A stretch of DNA of 64,000 nucleotides from HGM13006 sp963650135 (lineage in GTDB: Bacteria > Bacillota > Clostridia > Oscillospirales > Oscillospiraceae): assembly GCA_963650135.1 (NCBI GenBank), contig CAVJLG010000021.1, positions 12,222 through 76,221 of the forward strand, read 5' to 3'. The notes beneath the pieces are model-generated. The model ran no database searches, was not told where the DNA came from, and was given only the letters and a program-made list of their open reading frames with translations. Shown one piece after another: positions 7,489 to 16,375 of the stretch (the stretch's first letter is position 1; the number at the start of each line of letters is the position of its first letter). Position numbers and translations under genes: made by a program.

Positions 7489-7788
7489 ATGAAATGGGAT
7501 AAACTTGGTCTGTTTGCAGGCGGCGTGCTGTTTGGTACTGCCGGTGTAAAAATTCTCTCCAGCAAGGACGCAAAGAAGGCATATACCCATGCCACTGCTG
7601 CTGTGCTCCGTGCAAAAGAGTGCGTTATGACGACTGCCACCACCATCAAGGAGAACTGCGATGATGTTCTGGCCGACGCAAAAGAGATCAACGAGCAGCG
7701 TGCAGCAGCTGAGGCCGAGGTAGTAGAGGATGCCGCCGAGGTTGTGGCAGACGAAGCTGAAGAGACTGCCGAGGCAGTTGCGGAATAA
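7489..7788 (+). CDS. DUF6110 family protein
   Basis: A 99-residue protein (MKWDKLGLFAGGVLFGTAGV...). Residues 6-20 form a short glycine-rich hydrophobic segment, followed by KILSSKDAKKAYTHATAA and a long acidic, Ala-rich helical tail from about residue 70. This matches what I know as DUF6110, a clostridial family often placed directly before a metal P-type ATPase, as here. ATG 7489 has an ACAGGAGG site; the longer upstream frame crosses the promoter. The biochemical role is not known. A small membrane-anchored partner or chaperone of the ATPase is a reasonable guess. Confidence 0.78.
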   Translation: MKWDKLGLFAGGVLFGTAGVKILSSKDAKKAYTHATAAVLRAKECVMTTATTIKENCDDVLADAKEINEQRAAAEAEVVEDAAEVVADEAEETAEAVAE

Positions 7789-7881
7789 GATTCGTTCGGT
7801 GGATGGTGGTTCGTGGGCAGCTGCGCACGGACCACTGTTTGCGTTCTTCCCTAACTTATGCTTTCTTTGGAGGCTACACAC

Positions 7882-9957
7882 ATGAAATGTTCCATACTGC
7901 ACCAGTCCGCCGGACGGATGCGGGTCCATCTCCACGGTGGCCGCATGACTCTGGACCGTGCCGACGTGCTGGAGTATTATCTGTTAAACACCCCCGGTAT
8001 CACCAGCGTAAAGGTCTATGACCGCACCAGCGACGCCATCATTCGCTACACCTGCCCCCGGAGCCAGGTAATCCATGCACTGAGCCGGTTCCATTATGAC
8101 GATCCCACCGCCATTGCCTTGGTCCCCGACCATACCGGCCGTGCGCTAAACCGGGAATACGAGGACAAGCTGGTCATGCGCGTAGTGTGCCGCTGTGCGT
8201 CTAAGCTCTTTCTGCCAATGCCCATCCGCTCTGCAATTACCATGGTTAAGTCCGTTAAGTACATCTATGAGGGACTCCGTACCCTGATGCGGGGTAAGCT
8301 GGAGGTACCGGTGCTGGACGCTACCGCAATTACCGTTTCTATGCTCCGAGGCGACTTTGCCACCGCCTCCTCCGTGATGTTCCTGCTGGGCATCGGAGAA
8401 ATTCTGGAGGAATGGACACACAAAAAGTCCGTAGACGATTTGGCCCGCACCATGAGCCTGAATGTGGACAAGGTTTGGACCATTCGCGGCGGTCAAGAGG
8501 TTCTGCTCCCCGTGCGGGATGTAGAAAAGGGCGACAGCATCGTGGTACGCACCGGCGGCATGATTCCCCTGGACGGCACCGTTGTGGGCGGCGAAGCAAC
8601 CGTCAACCAGGCTTCTATCACCGGCGAATCCATGCCTGTGCGCAAGGCTGAGGGCAGCTATGTCTATGCCGGCACCGTGGTTGAGGAAGGCGAATGCACC
8701 ATCCGCGTTGAGAAAATCTCCGGCAGCGGACGGTATGACAAGATCGTTGAAATGATCGAGGCATCCGAAAAGCTCAAATCCGCCACCGAAGACAAGGCCT
8801 CTCATTTGGCGGATCGTCTGGTTCCTTACTCCCTGGGCGGCACCATTCTCACCTATGTGCTCACCCGGAATGTCACCAAGGCCCTGTCCATTCTGATGGT
8901 AGACTTCTCCTGCGCACTAAAGCTCAGCATGCCGCTGGCCGTACTGTCAGCCATGCGGGAAAGCAGCACCTATCATATCTCCGTAAAGGGCGGAAAGTTC
9001 CTGGAGGCGGTCAGCGATGCAGATACCATCGTATTCGACAAAACCGGCACGCTTACATATGCTTGCCCCAAGGTTCAGTCTGTAATTCCCTTTGGCGGCA
9101 TGGAAGAGAACGAAATGCTTCGTCTTGCTGCCTGCCTGGAGGAGCACTATCCTCACTCCATGGCCAATGCCGTGGTAGAGGAGGCAAAGCTTCGCGGCCT
9201 CAACCATGAGGAGCGCCATTCCAAGGTGGAATATGTGGTGGCCCATGGCATTTCCAGTCGGGTCGATGGAGAAAAGGTCATCATCGGCAGCCATCACTTT
9301 GTATTCGAGGACGAGGCCTGCATCGTACTGCCCGAGGATCAGGCAAAGTTCGACGCCCTTCCGCCCCAGTATTCCCATCTGTACCTGGCCGTGGGCGGAA
9401 CCCTGGCCGCTGTTATCTGCATTGAAGATCCCCTGCGTCAGGAGGCCAAGGAGGTCATTGCACAGCTCAAGGAATTGGGCCTGAGCAAGATTGTTATGAT
9501 GACCGGCGACAGCTATCGGACCGCACAGGCCGTGGCAAAGGAAGTGGGCGTAACGGAATTCCATGCCGAGGTACTGCCCGAAGACAAGGCTGCATTCGTT
9601 CGGAAAGAGCACGAAGCCAGACGCAAGGTAATTATGATCGGCGACGGCGTCAACGATTCCCCTGCCCTGTCTGAGGCGGATGCAGGCGTTTCCATCTCCA
9701 CCGGCGCAGCCATTGCCCGGGAGGTTGCCGACATCACCATCTCCGCGGAGGATCTCCGCTGCCTGGTTACCATGCGAAAGATCAGCCAGGCCCTGATGGC
9801 GCGGATTCACGGGAACTACCGGTTTATCATCTCGTTTAATATGCTGCTGATTATTCTGGGTGTGGCTGGCGTACTGCCTCCCACCACCTCTGCCCTGCTG
9901 CATAATATGTCCACGCTGGGCATCAGCCTCAAGAGCATGACCAATCTCTTGGAGTAA
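7882..9957 (+). CDS. P1B-type metal-transporting ATPase with atypical transmembrane metal motif
   Basis: A 691-residue membrane ATPase. Residues 1-70 form an HMA-like domain without cysteines at the metal site. The A domain has TGES. The phosphorylation motif is DKTGTLT (D386), the nucleotide-binding domain has HYPHS in place of the usual SEHP, and GDGVNDSP marks the hinge. The membrane metal site reads FSCALKLSMP (C344) instead of CPCALGLATP, so the near-invariant proline and the first cysteine are lost. Many clostridial homologues lie next to DUF6110. The transported ion is unknown; export of Fe, Mn or another soft metal fits the feo/DtxR neighbourhood. ATG 7882 is chosen for its TTTGGAGG site over the in-frame ATG at 7858. 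Confidence 0.88.
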   Translation: MKCSILHQSAGRMRVHLHGGRMTLDRADVLEYYLLNTPGITSVKVYDRTSDAIIRYTCPRSQVIHALSRFHYDDPTAIALVPDHTGRALNREYEDKLVMRVVCRCASKLFLPMPIRSAITMVKSVKYIYEGLRTLMRGKLEVPVLDATAITVSMLRGDFATASSVMFLLGIGEILEEWTHKKSVDDLARTMSLNVDKVWTIRGGQEVLLPVRDVEKGDSIVVRTGGMIPLDGTVVGGEATVNQASITGESMPVRKAEGSYVYAGTVVEEGECTIRVEKISGSGRYDKIVEMIEASEKLKSATEDKASHLADRLVPYSLGGTILTYVLTRNVTKALSILMVDFSCALKLSMPLAVLSAMRESSTYHISVKGGKFLEAVSDADTIVFDKTGTLTYACPKVQSVIPFGGMEENEMLRLAACLEEHYPHSMANAVVEEAKLRGLNHEERHSKVEYVVAHGISSRVDGEKVIIGSHHFVFEDEACIVLPEDQAKFDALPPQYSHLYLAVGGTLAAVICIEDPLRQEAKEVIAQLKELGLSKIVMMTGDSYRTAQAVAKEVGVTEFHAEVLPEDKAAFVRKEHEARRKVIMIGDGVNDSPALSEADAGVSISTGAAIAREVADITISAEDLRCLVTMRKISQALMARIHGNYRFIISFNMLLIILGVAGVLPPTTSALLHNMSTLGISLKSMTNLLE

Positions 9958-9970
9958 TCCCAATATCGAA

Positions 9971-10006
9971 AAACCCACGGATGCATTTACATCCGTGGGT
10001 TTTTTC
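9971..10006. terminator. Terminator of the ATPase gene, probably bidirectional
   Basis: An 11-bp stem (9973-9983 with 9990-10000) and 6-nt loop, followed by TTTTTT on the plus strand and a T run on the minus strand. It can therefore also end the convergent ABC exporter transcript. Confidence 0.85.
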
Positions 10007-10015
10007 TATAGATTC

Positions 10016-11758
10016 TTATAAAGCATTGCGCCGCTGCAAATCATACAGCTTTTTGTAAATGCCGCCCTTTGCCAGCAGCTCCTGATGGGTTCCCTGCTCA
10101 CGGAGCTGACCGTGGTGCATGACCATAATCTGATCCGCATGCTGAATGGTAGAGAGCCGATGGGCCACCACAATGGTCGTCCGGCCCTGCATCATTTTCG
10201 CCATGGCCTCCTGAATCAGGCCCTCCGTCTCCGTGTCGATATTCGCGGTGGCCTCGTCCATCACCAGCACCGCCGGGTCAAAGGCCAGGGTTCGTGCAAA
10301 GCTTAGAAGCTGGCGCTGGCCGGCAGACAGCGTAGAGCCACGCTCGGTCACTGCCGTCTCATAGCCCTGCTCCAGGCGGTCAATGAAGCTGTCAGCCCCT
10401 ACAAAATGCGCCGCATCATGTACCTTACCATCAGAAATCTCCTGCTCCCGCAGGCGGATGTTGCTCTGAATGTCGCCGGTAAACAGGAACACATCCTGCT
10501 GCACCTGTCCAATCGCCCGACGGAGATCCTTGAGATCCAGCTCCCGAATATCCACGCCGTCCAGGGTGATTCTGCCCTTTTGAATGTCGTAATACCGGCC
10601 GATCAAATTCAGGATAGAGGTCTTTCCGGCGCCGGTGGCACCAACAAATGCCGCCGTCTGCCCGGGCTCAATCACAAAGCTCACATCCCGCAGCACCCAT
10701 TCCTCTCCGTCATAGGAGAACCAGACGTGCTCGAACTCGATTCTTCCCTTTACCGCAGGCAGAGGCTTGGGGTCCTCCGGCTGGCGAATCTGAGGCGCTT
10801 CGTCCATCAGGGTAAAGATTTTTTCACCGGCGGCCATGGCAGCCTGCAAGGTACCAAACTGGTCTGAGAGAGACTGGATGGGCTCAAAGAAGGACTTTAC
10901 ATAGCTGGTGAAGATATAGAGCGTGCCAATGGACAGCGCCCCATCCATCACCTGCTTGCCGCCAAAGCCCAGCACCGAAGCCAGTGCCAAAATACTGATA
11001 AAATAGATCACCGGGCGGAAGGTACCGTACACCACGATCTCCCGGAAGTTGGACTGAAACAGGTCCCCGGAGCGCTGCCGGAATTCCCGCTGCTTCTCCT
11101 TTTCCCGATGGAACACCTGAATCAGCTTCATGGCCGAAAGGTTTTCCGACAGGTAGGTATTCAGCGCCGAAACCTTGGTTCTGGTAATCCGATGGGTGGT
11201 ACGATAGAGCTTGGTAAACAACCGGGTGAGATATACCACCAGCGGCAGCAGAATAAAGCTCACCAGTGCCAGCTTCCAGTTGAGATACAGCATCACACCG
11301 GCATAGCCCAGGATCAGCACCGCATTTTTCACCATGGTCACCAAAATCGTAGAAAACAGCTCGTTGAGCGTCTCCACATCGTTGGTCACCCGGGTTACAA
11401 TCCGTCCCACAGGGGTAATATCAAAAAACCGCAGGGACAGGCTGTGGATATGCCGGAACAGCTGCTGCCGAATCTCCAGAATGATATCCTGCCCCAGCTT
11501 TTGGAGCATCCAGAGTTCAATGGCATTGCAGCAGGTACCCAGCACCAAAATGCCCATATACACGGCGGAATATCGAATAATCACCGAGAATGTACTGCCA
11601 GCCGTAATAGAGTCCATGGCATTGCCCACCAATACCGGGCGCACCAAATCGCTGACCGTTACAACCATGGCCAGCAGCAGTGCCACTGCCACCGTCTTCT
11701 TCCGGGGGCGCAAATATGCCATCAGCCGCCGGACAACACCGGGTTTAGTCTTCTGCAT
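10016..11758 (-). CDS. ABC exporter half-transporter, catalytically intact subunit
   Basis: A 580-residue ABC-B-type half transporter with an N-terminal six-helix membrane domain (about 1-310) and a C-terminal ATPase. Walker A is GATGAGKTS (about residues 373-381), the signature is LSAGQ, and Walker B VLVMDEATANID keeps the catalytic Glu, followed by AHRLST. It resembles BmrD/LmrD-like subunits of heterodimeric multidrug exporters and acts in the cytoplasmic membrane. ATG 11758 lies 14 nt inside the end of the partner gene. The longer upstream frame is out-of-frame partner sequence. The other subunit carries the degenerate site. The substrate is unknown. Confidence 0.93.
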   Translation of the reverse strand: MQKTKPGVVRRLMAYLRPRKKTVAVALLLAMVVTVSDLVRPVLVGNAMDSITAGSTFSVIIRYSAVYMGILVLGTCCNAIELWMLQKLGQDIILEIRQQLFRHIHSLSLRFFDITPVGRIVTRVTNDVETLNELFSTILVTMVKNAVLILGYAGVMLYLNWKLALVSFILLPLVVYLTRLFTKLYRTTHRITRTKVSALNTYLSENLSAMKLIQVFHREKEKQREFRQRSGDLFQSNFREIVVYGTFRPVIYFISILALASVLGFGGKQVMDGALSIGTLYIFTSYVKSFFEPIQSLSDQFGTLQAAMAAGEKIFTLMDEAPQIRQPEDPKPLPAVKGRIEFEHVWFSYDGEEWVLRDVSFVIEPGQTAAFVGATGAGKTSILNLIGRYYDIQKGRITLDGVDIRELDLKDLRRAIGQVQQDVFLFTGDIQSNIRLREQEISDGKVHDAAHFVGADSFIDRLEQGYETAVTERGSTLSAGQRQLLSFARTLAFDPAVLVMDEATANIDTETEGLIQEAMAKMMQGRTTIVVAHRLSTIQHADQIMVMHHGQLREQGTHQELLAKGGIYKKLYDLQRRNAL

Positions 11759-13643
11759 GGAGCGCCTCCTTTTCTTCCTGGAGCTGAAGCTCCAACTGCT
11801 GCTGTTCATACAGCCGGGCATAGTTGCCGTCCAGCCGGAGCAGCTCCTCATGGGTGCCGGATTCTGCACAAACGCCGTTCTCCAAGAAGAGAATCCGGTC
11901 TGCATTCTGCACCGTAGAAATTCGGTGGGCAATGAGAATGGTGGTTTTGCCCTGACGGCGGCGTTTCAGCGCCTCCAGAATTCGGGCCTCGGTATCCGTA
12001 TCCACCGCAGAGAGTGCATCGTCCAAAATCAAAATATCCGCGTCCTTTAACAGCGCCCGGGCAATGGCCGTCCGCTGCTTCTGGCCGCCGGACAGAGTCA
12101 CGCCCCGCTCGCCTACCACCGTGGCATATTGATGGGGGAAATCCATAATATTCTCGTGGACGTCCGCATCCTTTGCCGCTTCCATTACCGGCTGGAGGTC
12201 GTTCCAATAGCGGTCCGTTTCGCTCTCCCGCTGGTTCATCTCCTGCTCAACCCATTCCTCGGCGGCTTCTGCGCCATGGATAAAGACCTTGAGCTTTTTC
12301 TCTTCCAGGGGCGGCATTTTGTCGATGGTACGGGTGCCGAAGGCAATATTCGCTTGAATGGTATCGGAAAACAGTAGATTCTCCTGGGGCACGCAGGCAA
12401 TATGCTCCCGCAAAACGCCAATTGGAATGCTGCGAATATCCTTCCCGCCAATATAAATCTGCCCCGGATCCACATTATAAAGCCGGGTCAGCAGGCTCAC
12501 CAGTGTAGACTTTCCGCAGCCGGTACGGCCCAATACGCCAATGGTTGCCCCCGCAGGAATCTCTGCCGAAAAGCCCGAGAACACCTCCGGCAACCCATCG
12601 GCGTAGCGGAAATGCAGATTCTTGCACTGAATATCCGACCCGATTTCGGTGATGGAGCGGTCCGTATGGCCGTCGTCCGCCACCTCAGGGGTTTCGGCAA
12701 ACAGCGACCGCACCCGCTTCCAAGATGCGCCGCCCTGGGATACCATGGTGATGGATTCGCCGGCAGCCAGCATGGGCCACACCAGCGTCATGACGTAGGT
12801 ATTAAACGCCACGAATTTACCCAGCGTAATGGTGCCGTTAATCACCAAATAGCCGCCATAGAGCAGCGTCAGCCCTGAGGCCATTCCTACCAGCGCATCC
12901 AGCAGCGGCAGCACAAAGGACCGAAGCTTTACCACCTTGAGATTTGCCTTCTGGTTCTCCCGGGCCACCTGGTCAAAGGCGCAATAGTCCTGGGCATCCT
13001 GAACAAATGCCTTGAGCACACGAATGCCGGAAATACTCTCCTGGACAAAATCCGTCAGCTTGCCAAAGGCCGCCTGCTTTTTCTCATACCGGCGGCTGAT
13101 GGCCGTGCCATATTGGCTGCCGCCGAACAGAATCACCAGCAGCGGAATCATCGCCAGCAGCGTCAGCTTCAGGTCCACATAGACGATCATCTTCACGACC
13201 ACCATAACGGTCATAACCACAGCGTCAAAGGTGGTCAAAATACCCGGGCCCACGGCCATCCGAATGGCGTCCATATCATTGCTGAAATAGGCCATAAGAT
13301 CGCCGGTTTTGTGGTGCTGGAAAAACCGATTGGACAGCCCCGAGAGCTTTTCATACAAATCCTCCCGGAGATCCCGCTCCACCCGCCGGGATGCACCGAA
13401 CATCAAAACACGCCAGCCAAACCGCATCAGTGCCGCCATTGCCGCAATTAGAATGATTCCCAAAACATCCAGCAGCAGCATTTTCATGGGAAATGCCCCA
13501 GCCGTAAGTCCGTCGGTAATGGCGCCGGTGAGCTGTGGAATATACAGCTCTAAGAAGTCCACCGTCAGCAGGCACAATAGCCCGCCCAAATACTGTCCCC
13601 AGTATTTTTTCAGGTAGGACCATAGGGTTGGCACCCTTGTCAT
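11745..13643 (-). CDS. ABC exporter half-transporter, degenerate-site subunit with ATPase-domain insertion
   Basis: A 632-residue half transporter and first gene of the pair. Walker A is GRTGCGKST (about residue 372) and the signature is LSGGQ. Walker B reads ILILDDALSAVD, with Asp for the catalytic Glu, the usual mark of the degenerate site in heterodimeric exporters (BmrC/TM287 type). Between FSDTIQANIAFG and ADVHENIMDFP, about residues 435-485, is an insertion of some 45 mostly charged residues not usual in this helical subdomain. ATG 13643 is preceded by AAAGGAG. The leader carries a terminator-like hairpin. Drug or peptide export is inferred from the family only. Confidence 0.92.
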   Translation of the reverse strand: MTRVPTLWSYLKKYWGQYLGGLLCLLTVDFLELYIPQLTGAITDGLTAGAFPMKMLLLDVLGIILIAAMAALMRFGWRVLMFGASRRVERDLREDLYEKLSGLSNRFFQHHKTGDLMAYFSNDMDAIRMAVGPGILTTFDAVVMTVMVVVKMIVYVDLKLTLLAMIPLLVILFGGSQYGTAISRRYEKKQAAFGKLTDFVQESISGIRVLKAFVQDAQDYCAFDQVARENQKANLKVVKLRSFVLPLLDALVGMASGLTLLYGGYLVINGTITLGKFVAFNTYVMTLVWPMLAAGESITMVSQGGASWKRVRSLFAETPEVADDGHTDRSITEIGSDIQCKNLHFRYADGLPEVFSGFSAEIPAGATIGVLGRTGCGKSTLVSLLTRLYNVDPGQIYIGGKDIRSIPIGVLREHIACVPQENLLFSDTIQANIAFGTRTIDKMPPLEEKKLKVFIHGAEAAEEWVEQEMNQRESETDRYWNDLQPVMEAAKDADVHENIMDFPHQYATVVGERGVTLSGGQKQRTAIARALLKDADILILDDALSAVDTDTEARILEALKRRRQGKTTILIAHRISTVQNADRILFLENGVCAESGTHEELLRLDGNYARLYEQQQLELQLQEEKEALHAED

Positions 13644-13685
13644 TGGGAAACAGCTCCTTTCTCATTTCATCTTCTCTGATTCACA

Positions 13686-13725
13686 GAAAAAATCCAGGGA
13701 TATCCGCGAAAACGGAATATCCCTG
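13686..13725 (-). terminator. Terminator-like hairpin in the exporter leader (possible attenuator)
   Basis: Read on the minus strand, CAGGGATATTCCG, a short loop, CGGATATCCCTG and then ATTTTTTC lie about 45 nt before the exporter start. A possible extended -10 (TGC-TATACT, minus strand of 13742-13750) sits just upstream of the hairpin, so the hairpin would be in the leader, not at the end of another gene. The upstream minus-strand gene has its own terminator at 13890-13933. Conditional read-through is an inference. Confidence 0.55.
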
Positions 13726-13889
13726 AGGTCTTATTAGTTATAGTATAGCATAGCTGTCAAGTATATAAAATTGCAGTGGTATCATTTTCGCCGCAAGCCC
13801 GCAAAAAGCCCCCGCTTTTAGAGGGTTGGAATTAGGGATTATCGAAAACAACGATGATTTTTGAACGACATCCTCAAGCGGTGTAAAAA

Positions 13890-13933
13890 GGAAGACCACA
13901 CAATAGGTTCTGTAGCCTGTTGTGTGGTCCTTC
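13890..13933 (-). terminator. Terminator after the 482-residue island gene
   Basis: A long stem (about 13890-13903 with 13920-13933, one bulge), flanked by T runs in both directions, 43 bp after the stop codon of the minus-strand gene. It also marks the approximate left edge of the AT-rich island. Confidence 0.75.
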
Positions 13934-13975
13934 TTTTATGTATTTTCCTTTTGATTATCCAAAATCAAGCATCAA

Positions 13976-15424
13976 TCAGGCCATAGTATAGCCGATTTTA
14001 TTAACACCAATAACACCTCGACGAAGTACAGATATATCAATGGTTTCATGCTCCGTCTTATTGATGCTTGCGGTCGAAGTCTGTGTTCTCGGAATATCGA
14101 TCCGCTCAATCTGCGTCCTTGGGATTGGAATAGTCTCTACGCCGAGTTCGCGGAGAACTTCATCCGGCAATTCATAATTTTGCTCAACAAGTCCAAAGCA
14201 GGTGAAGCCCGTGTCCACGCAGAATGATATGAGCTTCTTCTTTCCAATGTTATAGATGACGCAGAACGAGGTGCCAATCAAGCTGCCGAGAAGGTATCCC
14301 ACAACGGGGAGCTCAAAGCCAAGCGCCTGACCGATAATGCCGCCGATATGTGCACCAAGCAGATAGCCGCCTGAGACGACAACAGTATCCACAAAGGCTG
14401 CTCCCATCTGCTGCGTGCTCATCTTTCCGGCAGCAACGAGAATGCTGTTCTTTACCGTCTGCATCACAAGTGCAACAACTGTACCAAGGACGGTAGGATT
14501 GATACCTTTGAATGCCTCGCCAAGAACTCCTTTTTCACACATTATCAGCAGAGAAGAGGATATAGATCCACGGAGGAAACCTTCCGCTCCTGTGGATATC
14601 CCCTTCGTTCCCATCCTTTTTATCTGCTGAATGTTAATCTCTCCATGCTTGATGAGAAAATCTATCGCTTTGTATATTTCGGGCGCAAGCTGAAATGCTA
14701 CGGTGATTGCCGCAGTAGTGTACCCGGCCTTCAGTGCCTGTTTCAGTATATATTCCGTATTGATAGCATTCCCTGCAGTTACGCCGTGATCTTCCGCCTT
14801 AAACTTCTGCTCTTTGCTTCTACGGGCGATGTCTTCCAGTTCTTTTCTGGACGCGCTTTTGGAACTGACGCCTTCCTCGTTCTTTATGGTGTCTGTCAGC
14901 CTGGATTCGGTTTCAGCATAGGCATCGGAAACATCCAAACGAATCTGCTGATGCCTCAACGCCTCACGGTGAGCCGCCGCCTTGGCATCAGAAAGCTGGT
15001 CGGAAGGAACGAGCCTACCCTGGTCATGATAGCTTGCGTGACCGGATTCTGGGCTGAATCTCGCCTGTGCTTTTGCAGTCTTTTCTGCTGTAACATAGGA
15101 TTTCGCACTATAAGCCTCGCCGGAGTACAATTGAATATCGACAGAGTCCTTTAAAGTGCTGTGTAGAACAGAAGCACGTTCTGCTGAATCAGCCGCGACC
15201 GCATCCACATTGAATGTTCCAGCTCCCCATTCCTCGAGCATATAGCCTTGGAGCTGTCCGATTCCAAGATTTCTGTACTGGTGGTTATTTATATTTTCTT
15301 CAAGCTGTTTGATTGCTGCCTCGATTGCACTTACATATTCCTGTCCCATATGGGCAGCAATATCCGCGCCCATTATTCCGGCAGCAAATTCCCAGCCTTG
15401 CTGCATCTCGGTTTTTGACTGCAT
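13976..15424 (-). CDS. Uncharacterised 482-residue protein with glycine-rich membrane segments
   Basis: No named function. Residues 1-80 are helical and soluble. About 95-220 is charged, with a region containing RFSPESGHASYHDQGRLVPS. Residues about 225-345 are amphipathic to hydrophobic helices. Residues about 350-400 hold a small-residue membrane segment (GGYLLGAHIGGIIGQALG, then VVGYLLGSLIGTS) like glycine-zipper pores. The conserved-looking C-terminus includes FCVDTGFTCFGLVEQNYELP and ends RRGVIGVNKIGY. I have seen similar proteins in gut Firmicutes, always as hypotheticals. It lies 11 bp after a soluble partner gene, on one transcript. A membrane effector of a defence or competition system is a hypothesis only. 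Confidence 0.75.
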   Translation of the reverse strand: MQSKTEMQQGWEFAAGIMGADIAAHMGQEYVSAIEAAIKQLEENINNHQYRNLGIGQLQGYMLEEWGAGTFNVDAVAADSAERASVLHSTLKDSVDIQLYSGEAYSAKSYVTAEKTAKAQARFSPESGHASYHDQGRLVPSDQLSDAKAAAHREALRHQQIRLDVSDAYAETESRLTDTIKNEEGVSSKSASRKELEDIARRSKEQKFKAEDHGVTAGNAINTEYILKQALKAGYTTAAITVAFQLAPEIYKAIDFLIKHGEINIQQIKRMGTKGISTGAEGFLRGSISSSLLIMCEKGVLGEAFKGINPTVLGTVVALVMQTVKNSILVAAGKMSTQQMGAAFVDTVVVSGGYLLGAHIGGIIGQALGFELPVVGYLLGSLIGTSFCVIYNIGKKKLISFCVDTGFTCFGLVEQNYELPDEVLRELGVETIPIPRTQIERIDIPRTQTSTASINKTEHETIDISVLRRGVIGVNKIGYTMA

Positions 15425-15435
15425 AGGCCGTTACC

Positions 15436-16152
15436 TCACATATTCATAAACTTTTCAAGCCCGTCAATGTAGAGACTGATCACTCCATAGAAAAGCATCT
15501 GCCGTTTCATCAACGACTTGTTTCTGAAAACCTCCTCAGACTTTGAAGCGACCTGTGTGCCAATTTTTCCAATGGCATCTGCACCCGTTGAGAACGCCTT
15601 CTTGACGCCTTTCAGAACATCGGCCTTTTTGTGCTTTTTCTCATCAGCCATAACCGTTTCGGTATCTGCATTTTCGAAAGCATCCTCTGTGGGAAGCTCG
15701 ACTGCCGACTCAGCATTCTGGTCTATACCCGTGGCGGCGATATTTTCCTTTGTGGCCTTGAGGAAACTCGGAACAGGAAACGCAGAGAGTTTTTCCAGAA
15801 ACGCATCATAATCCTTGCGGGTAGTCAGCACTTTCGAATCAGCATATACGACAGCCTGATTACCTGCCCATCCGAATTTGACTCCGTATTCATCAAACTG
15901 CACATCAATAACTGGAATCAATTTATCTGTGCCTTTTATCTCTCCGAGAAAGAGAATTTTTCCTTGGATATTTCCGGCTTTTTTGTTGCCCAGCCAGACC
16001 TTTTCCGTCCAAGAGACGATGTTGATGGAATCATCCCTGGTGCCGATGGTACCATGCTCATTGTCATCGCGTGTTTCCACCATCTTCTTTAGCTGGTTCA
16101 TCAACAGCTCATCCTTATATACAACGATGAGAGTTTTCTTTGCTTCAAACAT
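15436..16152 (-). CDS. Uncharacterised soluble partner of the 482-residue protein
   Basis: A 238-residue protein. Residues 1-125 form a mixed alpha/beta domain starting MFEAKKTLIVVYKDELLM and including SWTEKVWLGNKKAGN and VKFGWAGNQAVVYAD. About 130-180 is a low-complexity acidic linker. The C-terminal 55 residues are basic, then helical, with a weakly hydrophobic end (MLFYGVISLYIDGLEKFM). ATG 16152 has AAAGGAG at good spacing; the ATG six bases upstream is too close to that site. It lies directly before the 482-residue gene. The family is not recognised, and the pair appears to be a unit. Lower GC than the chromosome suggests transfer. Confidence 0.75.
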   Translation of the reverse strand: MFEAKKTLIVVYKDELLMNQLKKMVETRDDNEHGTIGTRDDSINIVSWTEKVWLGNKKAGNIQGKILFLGEIKGTDKLIPVIDVQFDEYGVKFGWAGNQAVVYADSKVLTTRKDYDAFLEKLSAFPVPSFLKATKENIAATGIDQNAESAVELPTEDAFENADTETVMADEKKHKKADVLKGVKKAFSTGADAIGKIGTQVASKSEEVFRNKSLMKRQMLFYGVISLYIDGLEKFMNM

Positions 16153-16375
16153 ATGCATTCTCCTTTGTGCAGTCTCCGGTTTCATGGAACGATATTCATA
16201 TTGCTTGCCTATCTAAAAAGCGTTCTTCTATAATTGCATTCAGTTGAACCGCAATTTCCGAAAAATCTGGGTTCAAACTGAGCGATTTTACGCTGATTTG
16301 ACTGCTGCTCACCCGATAGATACTGTCTGGCTGTATTGCCGCACCTGTTGCAATATATAGGTGTATACCGGACAA

